DNA from: Welwitschia mirabilis
Lineage: Eukaryota > Gnetophyta > Gnetopsida > Welwitschiales
Assembly (NCBI GenBank): GCA_051453625.1
Contig: JBOZIK010000001.1
Coordinates: 49,725,339-49,789,338 of the forward strand
Direction: 5' to 3'
Length of the DNA stretch: 64,000 nt
Below the pieces are notes generated by a model. The model did not search any database. It saw nothing but the letters and a program-made list of their open reading frames with translations, and had not been told where the DNA came from. A program made the position numbers and the translations under genes. Each line of letters starts with the position of its first letter. Positions within the stretch are counted from its first letter, which is position 1. Positions 1 to 9,827 of the stretch are shown here, in pieces.

Positions 1-1245
1 ATTTGTCACAATGTTCATGTGGAATATAGACATAGTGCTTGTAACCAAAAACATGAAAATGATTCAACTTCGGCTCTTACCTGTAACACAGGAGACTCCA
101 CCTATAAGTTCAAGATCAAAGAACAACTAGGCACATCGCAATCTGATGCACACACACTCATCACTGACTCTCCACTAGTGCTGCACCTAGTGATTTTTGC
201 ATTTTCTTCCACTTGCCGTGTGCACCCTTGCCTACACCGTTCATACCACAACTAGTCTTCGGGGCATGCCATCATAACAGGAAGGAAGCAGGTCAAAGAA
301 AGAGACAACACATTAACCACGAGGAGCGTTTAAAAAAAGGAGGAGAAGCATTAGAGAAAGAGGCACAGATGCGAGCAAAGCAACGGAAGTGCAAGGCAAG
401 TGCGAGAGTAGAGGAAAAGGATTTTCCTAAGTTATTTTTATTTTATTTTATTTTATTTTTATTTTTTTTATTTTTTAATAAAAGGCTTTTCTTTAAAAAA
501 AAACAAAAAGGGACCATTTATTTTTTTTTCCTGCAAAGTTATACATTTTTTTTTAGAAAAGAACTGAAAAACAAAACTTAGGAAAATCGTTTTTTTTTAA
601 GATAAGAGTTTTCTTTTAAAGCTATTAATTAGGATTGGTCTTATATTTGCAAAAAAAAAAATTTATTTTTCTTTTTAATTAAAAAAAACCTTTTTTAATA
701 TTTTTGAAATCATATTTAAAACTTAAACTTTTTCCAGGTTAGACATTAATTTAAATTTCTCTTAAAAAACCCAAAAAAATCATCACAAAAATTTTTACAA
801 AAAAAATGTTTTGTTGGATTTTAATTATTATTAAGTCCTAAACTTTTTTAGAACTCATTTTTATGCATTGAAATTTTCACTATAGGTAAAACTTTTTAGG
901 CCTAAAATAAATCACATGAAAATATTACAACATTAAGAAGCTTTGTCAAAATGAAATCGATTAAATTTAGTTAAACGTAGTCAACAAACATCACAACTTG
1001 TTCAAACTTGGTCAAAGTTAGTCAAACTGGTCAAAGTGAGTCAAAATGAGTTAAATGATGTCAGTCAACATAAGTCTAAGTTAGTCAAACATAGTTAAAC
1101 ATAGTCAAAGTCAGTCAACTTCAGTCAAACTGGGTTAAGTCATTAGGTTTAGCTTAAACTCATTTAAATCGCCATCAAACCACCAAAGTCAACTATCATC
1201 GTGTAACATTTGAACTAATTCACCATTTACGGGAAATAAAAAATC
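1..1245 (+). repeat. LTR-like repeat, left copy (gypsy element F)
   Basis: The stretch from about 205 to 1240 reappears at 2279-3062 and 3827-3985 with many point differences. It shares the segment around 'cttcggggcatgccatcat', the T- and A-rich tract that follows, a GTCAA-rich tract, and the run ending near 'gggaaataaaaaat'. The two copies bracket a gag-like frame, so I read them as the LTR pair of a Ty3/gypsy-type element. The copies stop matching at about 1240 and 3985. The left LTR edge is not in the window, and no clear TG...CA ends or PBS could be fixed. Bases 1-200 are less AT-rich and unidentified. Confidence 0.5.
955..1145. repeat. Degenerate GTCAA-rich short tandem array
   Basis: GTCAAA/GTTAAA cores recur roughly every 8-12 bases (for example 'gttagtcaaacatagttaa'), many followed by C or G. 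A matching partial array occurs at 3827-3885. On the opposite strand the core reads TTGAC, the W-box core bound by plant WRKY factors. It lies in the LTR-like repeat, where it could be a transcription-factor array or simply a drifting minisatellite. The sequence shows only the repetition. Confidence 0.6.
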
Positions 1246-1360
1246 TCATAAAGAGTTCGACACTAGAAGGAGGGCCTCTCTAGTGGGTTTTGCAACAATT
1301 TGTCAAGTCTTTCACACACACTTTTTTTCATCGTCTTGTTAGAAATTTAGAATAGTCATA

Positions 1361-2179
1361 ATGCCAGTATCAATGAGAGGTAAAAAGGCATGCATTTCTG
1401 AGGAGATGTACAAACACCTCATTCAACAAGACCCCTCTACGCTCGTCGCAGATGAGCTTCATGCCATCATGGACTACAGAGCATATTGGAACCCATACCT
1501 TATCCACCCTAGTGAATGAAGTTGTGTCATAACATCCAAAAGGTTAGGATTAACTAGTCAGGAAGGGAGTGAAGCTCATCAGTACAAACTCCTTCATGAA
1601 GAAAACAACAATAAAGAGTTCATCAATGAATGGGGTCATGAAGAAAACCCAGAAATCCAATAGCAACCACAAGTACTATGCCCAAAGAAACAGGCTGACG
1701 ATGATGATAGCTTATTTGAATACTCCACACATGGAGAAGAATCACTTAAAAATAGGTAAGCTGCAAATAAAACTCTTAATCAACCTAATTTGACTACCAT
1801 TTGGAAAGTTATTAATGTCCTAAAACGAAGCCTCCAAAACAAGAAAAACTATTTAGATTCTGACTTTGATAACACTCTAATTCACCCCTCTGTTCCTTGA
1901 AAAATTATATCACCTATTAAAATGCTTGACTTTGAGAAATTCACAGGTGTAGAAGATCCCGTTATGCATGTAATAAACTACAAACATACATGTTATATTT
2001 ACAACATCGAACGAAACATAGCTTATCATCTATTTTGCCGCTCTTTGAAACAACAAGCCCTCGAATGATACCATAGGATACTGACTCATTCGATTAGAAG
2101 TTTAAAATAATTACTGGAAATATTTGTTCAACATTATTCCATCAATATCACAAATGGGTTACCTTAGGTTTCTTGACTA
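1361..2179 (+). pseudogene. Ty3/gypsy gag remnant, truncated by gap
   Basis: One reading frame from the ATG at 1361 to the gap edge gives a gag-like protein interrupted by about eight stops but with no frameshift that I can find. The part from about 1915 carries the retrotrans_gag pattern: a basic-proline lead, 'MLDFEKFTGVEDPVMHV', a hydrophobic 'IAYHLFCRSLKQQALE' and then a stop where these proteins have Trp ('LEWY'), then a 'THSIRS..LLEIF' block. In the family this is the capsid domain that packages element RNA. Several stops sit where one C-to-T or G-to-A change would explain them (LEW to LE-stop; VP-Arg-KI to VP-stop-KI; a Gln-rich run broken by TAG). Protease and RT are absent before the next LTR copy, but 100 N intervene. 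Confidence 0.7.
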
Positions 2180-2278
2180 NNNNNNNNNNNNNNNNNNNNN
2201 NNNNNNNNNNNNNNNNNNNNNNNNNNNNNNNNNNNNNNNNNNNNNNNNNNNNNNNNNNNNNNNNNNNNNNNNNNNNNN

Positions 2279-3062
2279 NCACCCTTGCCGTGTGCACCCT
2301 TCCCTACATCGTTAGTACCATAACCAGTCTTCGGGGCATGCCATCATAACAGGGAGGAAGAGGGTCAAAGAAAGAGGCAGCAAATTAACCATGAGGAGTG
2401 TTAAAAGAAAGGAGGAGAAGCATTAGAGAAGAGGGGAGATGCGAACAGAGAAGAAGAGGGCAACACACAGCCAGAAATGGAACCGTAGGAGTGAGGCACA
2501 GACACGAGCAAAGCAACCAAAGCATAAGGCGAGTGTAAGAGCAGATGAAAATGATTTTCCCAGGTTCTTTTTTTTTAATTTAATTTTATTTAATTTTATT
2601 TTTAATTTTTAATTTTTAATTTTTTTTTAATATAAGGATTTTCTTTTGAAAAAAAAGAAGAGGCCATTTAATTTTTTCTTCTTGCAATGTTATACATTTT
2701 TTTTAAGAAAAGAACTCAAAAAAATAAAACTTAGGAAAATTATTTTTTCTAAGATAAGAGTTTTCTTTTAAAGCTATTAATTAGGATTAGTCTTATATTT
2801 GTAAAAAAAAATGCTTTTTCTTTTTAATTTTGGAAAAAAAAGCTTTTTTAATATTTTTTGAAATCATATTTAAAACTTAGTTTTTTTCCTAGTTCAGGCA
2901 TTAATTTAAATTTCTCTTAAAAAACCCAAAAAAATCATCACAAAAATGTTTCCAAAAAAAATGTTTTGTTGGATTTTAATTATTATCAAGTCCTAAACAT
3001 TTTTTAAAACTCATTTTTATGCATTGAAATTTTCACTATAGGTAAAACTTTTTAGGCCTAAA
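2279..3062 (+). repeat. LTR-like repeat, right copy part 1 (gypsy element F)
   Basis: Starts at the gap edge with the sequence also seen from about 224, and follows it through the T-rich and A-rich tract to 'ctttttaggcctaaa', matching 205-905. It contains an extra ~60 bp (about 2440-2500) relative to the left copy. It continues, after a 427 N gap and a misplaced contig, at 3827. Confidence 0.5.
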
Positions 3063-3489
3063 NNNNNNNNNNNNNNNNNNNNNNNNNNNNNNNNNNNNNN
3101 NNNNNNNNNNNNNNNNNNNNNNNNNNNNNNNNNNNNNNNNNNNNNNNNNNNNNNNNNNNNNNNNNNNNNNNNNNNNNNNNNNNNNNNNNNNNNNNNNNNN
3201 NNNNNNNNNNNNNNNNNNNNNNNNNNNNNNNNNNNNNNNNNNNNNNNNNNNNNNNNNNNNNNNNNNNNNNNNNNNNNNNNNNNNNNNNNNNNNNNNNNNN
3301 NNNNNNNNNNNNNNNNNNNNNNNNNNNNNNNNNNNNNNNNNNNNNNNNNNNNNNNNNNNNNNNNNNNNNNNNNNNNNNNNNNNNNNNNNNNNNNNNNNNN
3401 NNNNNNNNNNNNNNNNNNNNNNNNNNNNNNNNNNNNNNNNNNNNNNNNNNNNNNNNNNNNNNNNNNNNNNNNNNNNNNNNNNNNNNNNN

Positions 3490-3726
3490 ATTCACTATTT
3501 CACCCCAAAAAAAGGTTTTACAACCACTGAAATACGTCATGGAATAATCCATATCCATGATAGTGTGATTAAATAACTTAGTAACACCATTTTATTAGGG
3601 TTTCCTAGGGTAGGTATTTAAATGTTGAATCCCTTCAGAAGCGAGAAATTCCTTAAACTTACTTTTCTGCTTTAGTCAGCTCACTTTTCTACTTAAGTTT
3701 TGAACTTCTTGAAAATATCCAAAGTC
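3490..3726 (-). pseudogene. Ty1/copia integrase fragment, isolated contig
   Basis: This piece is flanked by N runs on both sides. It is a diverged copy of 4076-4318, the minus-strand copia integrase region, including 'ccatatccatgatagtgtg' and 'attagggtttcctagggta'. It sits inside what should be the right LTR copy of element F, so its position is most likely a scaffolding error or an unmerged second version of the locus. It contains no open frame of useful length. Confidence 0.55.
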
Positions 3727-3826
3727 NNNNNNNNNNNNNNNNNNNNNNNNNNNNNNNNNNNNNNNNNNNNNNNNNNNNNNNNNNNNNNNNNNNNNNNNNN
3801 NNNNNNNNNNNNNNNNNNNNNNNNNN

Positions 3827-3985
3827 TAAGTCAAAGTTAGTCAAACATAGTCAAATTTAGTAAACTCTTGTCAAACCAAGTTAAGTTATTAGGTTTAGCT
3901 TAAGCTCATTTAAATCATCATCAAACCACTAAAGTCACCTATCATTATGTAACATTATAACTAATCCACTGTTTATGGGAAACAA
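3827..3985 (+). repeat. LTR-like repeat, right copy part 2 (end)
   Basis: Matches about 1080-1240: GTCAA-rich tract, 'aggtttagcttaa', 'catcaaaccac', ending 'gggaaacaaaaaaa'. After about 3985 the sequence turns into minus-strand copia integrase sequence. This marks a junction where gypsy element F abuts, and was probably inserted into, a copia element. Confidence 0.5.
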
Positions 3986-4640
3986 AAAAACTTGTAAACA
4001 ATATCCATACCAATTTTCAGTTAGAGATACTCCTTTTTTAGTATATCGACCAATATGATTATCAAGATTTACTATTGTATTCACTGTTTCACCTCAAAAA
4101 TAGGTTTTACAACCACTAAAATACATCATGGAATAATCCATATCCATGATAGTGTGATTAAATAACTTAGTAAGACCATTTTATTAGGGTTTCCTAGGGT
4201 AGGTATTCAAATGTCAAATCCCTTCGGAAGCGAGAACTTCCTTAAACTTACTTTTCTATTTTATTCAACTTACTTTTCTAAATAAGTTTTGAACTTATTA
4301 AAAATACCCAAAGTCTAGGATTTGAATTTGATGAAGTATACACCGTTATTCAGTAGTAGTCGTCAATAAAAGAGACAAAATAATAAAACTTGTGGAGAGT
4401 GGAAACTGACATAGGTTTACATAGATCACTATGAATAAGCAGAAGCTTTCAATTGACATACCACTTACTTGGTGCAAACTATTATCGAGTTACTTTACCT
4501 ATAATATATGCTTTACATTGAGGAAAATATCATGGAATAGAAGGAAGAAGCTAGTGGTCATTCTCAAGTATTACATTTATCATATAAGAAGTAGGACATC
4601 CTAGTCGAGCATGCCACAGTAACAAGGAAGAGATCTTGGC
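3986..4640 (-). pseudogene. Ty1/copia integrase and GAG-pre-integrase remnant
   Basis: Read on the minus strand, the region from about 4470 down to 4320 translates to a GAG-pre-integrase tail followed by the start of a copia integrase. Recognisable pieces are 'WYVN', then 'HSDLC.PMSVSTLHKF', then 'YYFVSFIDDYY' (near 4367-4350), which matches the family's D-x-C-G-P-M ... YFV-FIDDYSR block. Integrase joins element cDNA to host DNA, and the FIDDY Asp is one of its catalytic residues. The remainder down to 3986 keeps scattered integrase-like words in several frames with stops, so the gene is dead. It lies downstream (in element direction) of the gag remnant at 5900-7250, as expected for copia. 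Confidence 0.65.
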
Positions 4641-5790
4641 TTGGGAAATTATGCAACTAATCTCTTACATTCTGACATAATCATAAATATGAATAATCTT
4701 TCTATTCATGTTGCCTTTCATAACTAGTTATTGATTGCTATTAAAGTGCTTTGTCATAGAAATTTAATGATCTTCGTATACTAGAATGAAAAGTAATAGA
4801 AAATGTAACCTAAAAAAAGGCATATACAGAACATGAGAAAGAATCTGTGGAGAGAGTGATGTCAAGTTAAGGATAAATAAACCATAGCCTTTCATTAGAA
4901 CTAAATTTCTATTGACCAAATAAACCTGACTTAACACTTAAATAAAGTCATTAAAATAATCATGCTAATGAGTTATGTGATGAATAAAACCTATATTAAG
5001 AATTTACATCTTATCATGATGTATATGCTCATTCATAACCACAAATTTAAAGTTGTCAGAAATTGCATTTGACTCAAAATTTTCATTATGAAGTGATTCA
5101 GATTCTTTTGTAATTAAATTGGCCTTAGTTGTAGATTTTATCTTATCCCAAGGTATCCTATNNNNNNNNNNNNNNNNNNNNNNNNNNNNNNNNNNNNNNN
5201 NNNNNNNNNNNNNNNNNNNNNNNNNNNNNNNNNNNNNNNNNNNNNNNNNNNNNNNNNNNNNAAATTATGCAACTAATCTCTTACATTCTAACATAATCAC
5301 AAAGATAAACAAGCTTTCTATCCATATAATCTTTCATAACTGGTTGTTAATTACCATCATAAATATCCACAGAGTGCTTCATCATGGAAATAGAGTGATA
5401 TTTTTGCACTAGAGTAGAAAGTGATAGAAGATGTGACCTTAAAGAAGGAACATATAGAACATGAAAAATAGTCTACAAAGAGAATAATGTCAAGTCAAGG
5501 GTAACTGAGCCACATCCTTCCATAGAAATTGGAGTTCTATGAGCCAAAAAACATGGCTTGATGCTTCAATGAAGTCATCAAAATAATTGCGTCAATAAGT
5601 CATATGACAAGTTACACCTATGTTAAGAATATGTGTGTTGTTATGAGGTATGTGCTCATTCATATCAACAAAGTCAAAGTTGTCAAAGACTATCTTTGGT
5701 TCATAATTTTTAACATCATCAAAACAATTAGATTCTTTGGTAACTCCATTGCCTTAGGTTTAAACTATATCTTGTTCTAAGGAATCCTAT
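4641..5790 (-). pseudogene. Copia gag-to-integrase interval, assembled twice
   Basis: 4646-5161 and 5262-5790 are two versions of the same sequence on either side of a 100 N gap (both begin 'aaattatgcaactaatctct'). By position between gag and integrase they should hold the end of gag, the protease and GAG-pre-integrase of the minus-strand copia element. I could not recognise an intact protease motif. All frames are broken. Confidence 0.4.
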
Positions 5791-5899
5791 AGAAGTCCAT
5801 GGTATGACTTTGTCTTTCACATCATGAGCACTAATATTTATTCATCTTTAGAGTGGAAACATTTAAAACTTATTTCTTAATTTGCTGGGTTTAATTAGA

Positions 5900-7250
5900 C
5901 TTCCTTTTTTGCTGTTTCTATGGAGCCCCCTTCCCATGATGTGATTCCTTTTGTAGATGGGATTTTTTTGGCAAACTATTTATGTTGATAATAAGGGCCA
6001 CAAGAATGAGAAACTTTACATCAGAGGAACGAGATCCAATAAAGTTAAATTGAGCTTTAGTAGCAATGAGATTCTTATGGAGCATATTAAAAGTCATATT
6101 GTGTAGTTGCTTGCTGTCATGTAGCAACATAATATAACTACGTAAAGATGATTCTTCCAAACAACAATGGATTAAGTTAACATAATGAATGTAAACTTGT
6201 TTTCGTGAATCAATTTCTGCTACATTTGCCTTGATGTCTTGCATCTATGCAATCAATTATCTGATCTACCTTTTTTTATAATGTAAACTATTTATGTGAG
6301 TTATGAGGTTAAGGAGCTTTGAATCATTTATAGAGTAGAATATATCCCTCAAGGTCTAGAAGTTGGTGTAGTTCAATCAACCAACTTCTTANNNNNNNNN
6401 NNNNNNNNNNNNNNNNNNNNNNNNNNNNNNNNNNNNNNNNNNNNNNNNNNNNNNNNNNNNNNNNNNNNNNNNNNNNNNNNNNNNNNNNNNNTAATAAAGT
6501 TAAATTGAGCTTTAATAGAAATGATATTCTTACTGAGCATATTAAAAGTCATATTGTGTATTTGCTTACTGTCATGTAGCAACATAATACAACTACGTAA
6601 AGATGATTCTTCTAAACAACAATGGATTAAGTTAACATAATGAATGTAAATTTTGTTTTCGTGAATCAATTTCCGCTACATTTGCCTTGATGTCTTGCAT
6701 CTATGCAATCAATTGTCTCATCTGTCTTTTTTTATAATGTAAACTATTCGTGTGAGTTATGAGGTTAAGGAGCTCTGAATCATTTATAAAGTAGAATATA
6801 TCCCTCAAGGTCTAGAAGTTGGTGTAGTTCAATAAACCAACTTCTTATGTTGATGAGTGATAGATTTCTACATAGTCTCTGTTAATTTTTCATCAATATC
6901 TTATCAAGAAGNNNNNNNNNNNNNNNNNNNNNNNNNNNNNNNNNNNNNNNNNNNNNNNNNNNNNNNNNNNNNNNNNNNNNNNNNNNNNNNNNNNNNNNNN
7001 NNNNNNNNNNNCAATATCTTATAAAGAAGCTTCGTCATCTAGATCTTGAAGAGGTATAGGATCATGTATTAAAAAATCCTTCTCATAACCATAAATCCAC
7101 ATAGTTGACATGAATCCTCATGTCAAATCTTTCATAATAATCAAGTAACTCTAATATTAGACATGATCCTTGTGGTGAGAATGGGTGTGAAAGGTTCTAA
7201 CAACCACTGAAACTTACCCTTTGAATATCATGTCAAATGTACTATGATGA
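5900..7250 (-). pseudogene. Ty1/copia gag remnant, assembled in two overlapping versions
   Basis: The minus strand carries a 108-codon open stretch at 5918-6244 and a second version at 6500-6669. Both read '..YVNLIHCCLEESSLRS..' then 'MLLHDSKQ..NMTFNML', then 'KAQFNFI', which resembles the copia gag (UBN2-type) 'LL.sLP ... T...+...L...E' pattern. Further upstream in element direction, near 7130-7030, 'KDFLIHDPIPLQDLDDEAS' fits the gag N-terminal part. Gag forms the element's particle in the cytoplasm. Gaps at 6392-6491 and 6913-7011 are bounded by the same sequence on both sides. Family assignment rests on weak motifs plus the collinear integrase at 4470-4320. Confidence 0.5.
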
Positions 7251-7945
7251 AGAAATAAGGAGTATCAGAATAGAGTTAACAAGTTATGAGGTAAAGTCGA
7301 TAATCAAAAGGATCTTTCTTACATCTACAAGTGAAAAAGATCTATTAATCACAAGAAGAAATATTGTCAAACCCTAAAAAAAGATATAAGAAAATAGGAC
7401 CAAGAGATGGTATAATCACAATAAAGGAATCTTGCTCTCATCCATAAATCCAAGTGATCTATCCAAGTCACAATGAAATGAAAGCAAAGAGATAAAAAAT
7501 AATTACAATTAAAAGGTATAGTCATTAAAAAAGGAGATCAAGCTCAAAATTTAAGTGATCTATCCAAACCACAAAGTGTGTCAACAAAAAAAAAGATCTC
7601 CCTAACCAGTGAGAACCCATGCACACAAGAAAGAAAACAAAGATACTTTGTTTAAAATTTCTTAATGTGAGCAAGCTAGATTTTAATGTAAGGGGTCTAA
7701 AATGATTATTAGATGATGAAAATGCTAAAATTGATCAATTTTAAAGTTTTCTCCCAAATTTGAGTAGTGATCACATCCTCTCCAAGGGTGGTATCCTTAT
7801 CTCTAAAGAGAGTAACAAGACAAAATATGAATCACGTCGGTGGGGTATTCAAGTCATTGGTTAGTTTCGGTTATCTCAGCTATATAGCCTCCTTAAGGGA
7901 GAGTATCATGCAATGTCAGTGATGTACTTATCTTAGACTTTGTAA
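7251..7945. other. Intergenic or element leader, nothing recognised
   Basis: AT-rich sequence without an open frame. It lies between the copia gag remnant and a short open frame at 7967 and is probably part of the copia leader or an insertion in it. Confidence 0.4.
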
Positions 7946-7966
7946 ATTTTAGATTTTATTAAACCT

Positions 7967-8131
7967 ATGCTTGTTTGTGATGAAATCCAAGTGGATCCTA
8001 TCACTGTGCCTCTGGCCTTCACCCATTATACTGTTGATTACCAAGGCATACATGGGAATCTGTACCTTAGGGTGCCTAGGACATTTTCACTTAAGAGAGA
8101 CATGTCTCTCCATATGGCTCAAACTTCATAG
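7967..8131 (+). CDS. Unidentified short open frame (54 codons)
   Basis: An ATG at 7967 opens a frame that closes with TAG near 8129. The frame is already open from 7946. The peptide has ordinary globular composition ('VDPITVPLAFTHYTVDYQ', 'GNLYLRVPRTFSLKRDM') rather than the Phe/Ile/Lys/Asn bias of random frames here, and the DNA is locally richer in G+C. I do not recognise a family. It might be an exon or a retroelement coding piece that has escaped decay. No splice sites, promoter or partner frame could be assigned. Confidence 0.3.
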   Translation: MLVCDEIQVDPITVPLAFTHYTVDYQGIHGNLYLRVPRTFSLKRDMSLHMAQTS

Positions 8132-8939
8132 TTATAGTAGTTAAGACTGCATAATAAGCTTTAGAAGACAGCATGAAGCCCAACATGAATCTCTGTCTAT
8201 GTAAGGCTCCCCATGCCCCCCACCAACCAAAACTTATTGCCACTAAAAATGTTAAATGTTTAAAGGGTGAAAGGTAATTTCCCTTTGTATTACTTAACTT
8301 AAGCAAGGGCAATAAAATTATTAAGAGTGAGAAGAAAACAAAGATCAACACAATAAAAGGTGTTGATTGTGGTATAATTAAGCTAAGTAGATCTTATTCA
8401 TTATCCAACTTCACTTAATCTATCCAAATCACAAAAAATATTTCAAGAGAAAGTGAAAATCAAGGTAAGGGATCTTGCTTCACATCCCAACCTAACTTGA
8501 TAAGAGAATATATACTTTACAAAATTGAAAAATGCCAAGAACATATTTAAAAGCTCAAAAAGAGTGTAAAAATTAGCTTAAAAAAAAGAAAAAAAAGCTC
8601 AAAGAAAATCAAATTAATGGATCTTGCTCAACATCCAGGCTTAGTTTAATCACAAAAAATAAGTTTTNNNNNNNNNNNNNNNNNNNNNNNNNNNNNNNNN
8701 NNNNNNNNNNNNNNNNNNNNNNNNNNNNNNNNNNNNNNNNNNNNNNNNNNNNNNNNNNNNNNNNNNNTGTAAAAATTAGCTTTAAAAAAAAGGAAAACAG
8801 CTCAAACAAGATCAAATTAATGGATCTTTCTCAACATTTCAACTTAGTTTTAATCACAAAAAGTAAGTTTTGGATTTACAAATTTTAAAAAAACCCAAAA
8901 ACTTAAAAAATGGCTAAACAAGCTTAAAAAAATGAAGAA
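8132..8939. repeat. A-rich sequence, gap-bounded repeat
   Basis: A-rich DNA with the motif 'aatggatcttgctcaacatc' near 8625 and a related 'aatggatctttctcaacatt' near 8817. The two segments around the 8668-8767 gap share 'gtaaaaattagctt' and what follows. A further version, 'cttagtttaatcacaaaaa', starts the contig at 9828. No coding is recognised. Confidence 0.45.
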
Positions 8940-9727
8940 ATGTATAAAATTTTGTATGTTTGTAAAACAAAGCTAAAAGCTAGACAATTACTAGCTAAAC
9001 TGCATGTGCGTAGAATTGTGCAATGGCAGAGAAATGGCTTAGACATACTACATGTGTATATAAACAGAGAATTTAGCAAGCACAAACCAAATGTACACAC
9101 ACCTAACATAAATTTTTTAAAAATTGGTTTTAAAACCTTCTGTATCATATCCCTGACTGAGAGACTAAGAATCCAACCTACCAAACTAATTAAAAAGAGG
9201 TTGTCAGATGCACTGCATTTAAACTTAATTCACACAAACAAAACTATAGGCTACAGCAGAGGTGCAGATTAAGTGCAATAGTAGACAACCACAATAAAAA
9301 AGAAAGATGACTAGCACGTCATGCAAGATCGACAGGAACATAAGAACATAGATTAGCATAGGCGAGAGAATTGCATAAAGTATAGCACAGGATGTAATCA
9401 TGTCACACAAAGGGTGAGATGCCTAAGTCATGTATTTCTAGGCTTCCGTGTAACAAAAAATGTGTGATGCCTAAGTCATGTATTTCTAGGCTTCCGTGTA
9501 ACAAAAAGGATAAGATGCTTGAGTCATGTATTTCTAGGCATCTAAATCCATAAAAAAGGCATGAATATTTATAAATATAAATTAATATATTGAAATGCCA
9601 CAATTCTTGATACTAGAAGATGCATGTCTTGCCTATAGAGTCTTGTCTTGAAGAACTTATATCAACTGTGTAATTTTTCTGATATGCACGACCTTCTCTA
9701 AGTTTTAGTTTTAACAGACATAAAACA
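8940..9727. repeat. Repeat version 1 (pairs with 9828-10676)
   Basis: Matches 9917-10676 almost throughout, including 'gtatgtttgtaaaacaaagc', 'actacatgtgtatataaac', the 48-bp tandem units and the closing 'cagacataaaaca' at the gap edge. Version 2 is visibly richer in G+C (for example 'gcgcagcagcagacgacc' where version 1 has 'gtgcaatagtagacaacc'), so version 1 looks like the more C-to-T/G-to-A decayed one. It lies in the copia leader region. Open frames on both strands are not recognisable proteins. Confidence 0.55.
9414..9545. repeat. 48-bp tandem repeat, about three copies
   Basis: Units begin at 9414, 9462 and about 9509, each around 'atgcctaagtcatgtatttc' then 'taggcttccgtgtaacaaaa'. The third is partial and diverged. 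On the minus strand the 48-bp unit keeps frame and would encode a 16-residue repeat containing 'LLHGSLEIHDLGI'. The matching place in the other version (10396-10480) has only two units. Confidence 0.75.
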
Positions 9728-9827
9728 NNNNNNNNNNNNNNNNNNNNNNNNNNNNNNNNNNNNNNNNNNNNNNNNNNNNNNNNNNNNNNNNNNNNNNNNN
9801 NNNNNNNNNNNNNNNNNNNNNNNNNNN

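Noticed and set aside
213-581. 122-codon plus-strand frame ending in Phe/Lys-rich sequence
   Set aside because: It translates the T- and A-rich tract of the LTR-like repeat. Its ATG and composition have no protein-like support, and the other LTR copy does not keep it open.
8940-9272. 110-codon plus-strand frame and overlapping minus frames at 8924-9410
   Set aside because: Open in both directions with no motif. The second version (9917-10260) does not preserve the plus-strand frame as a homologue.
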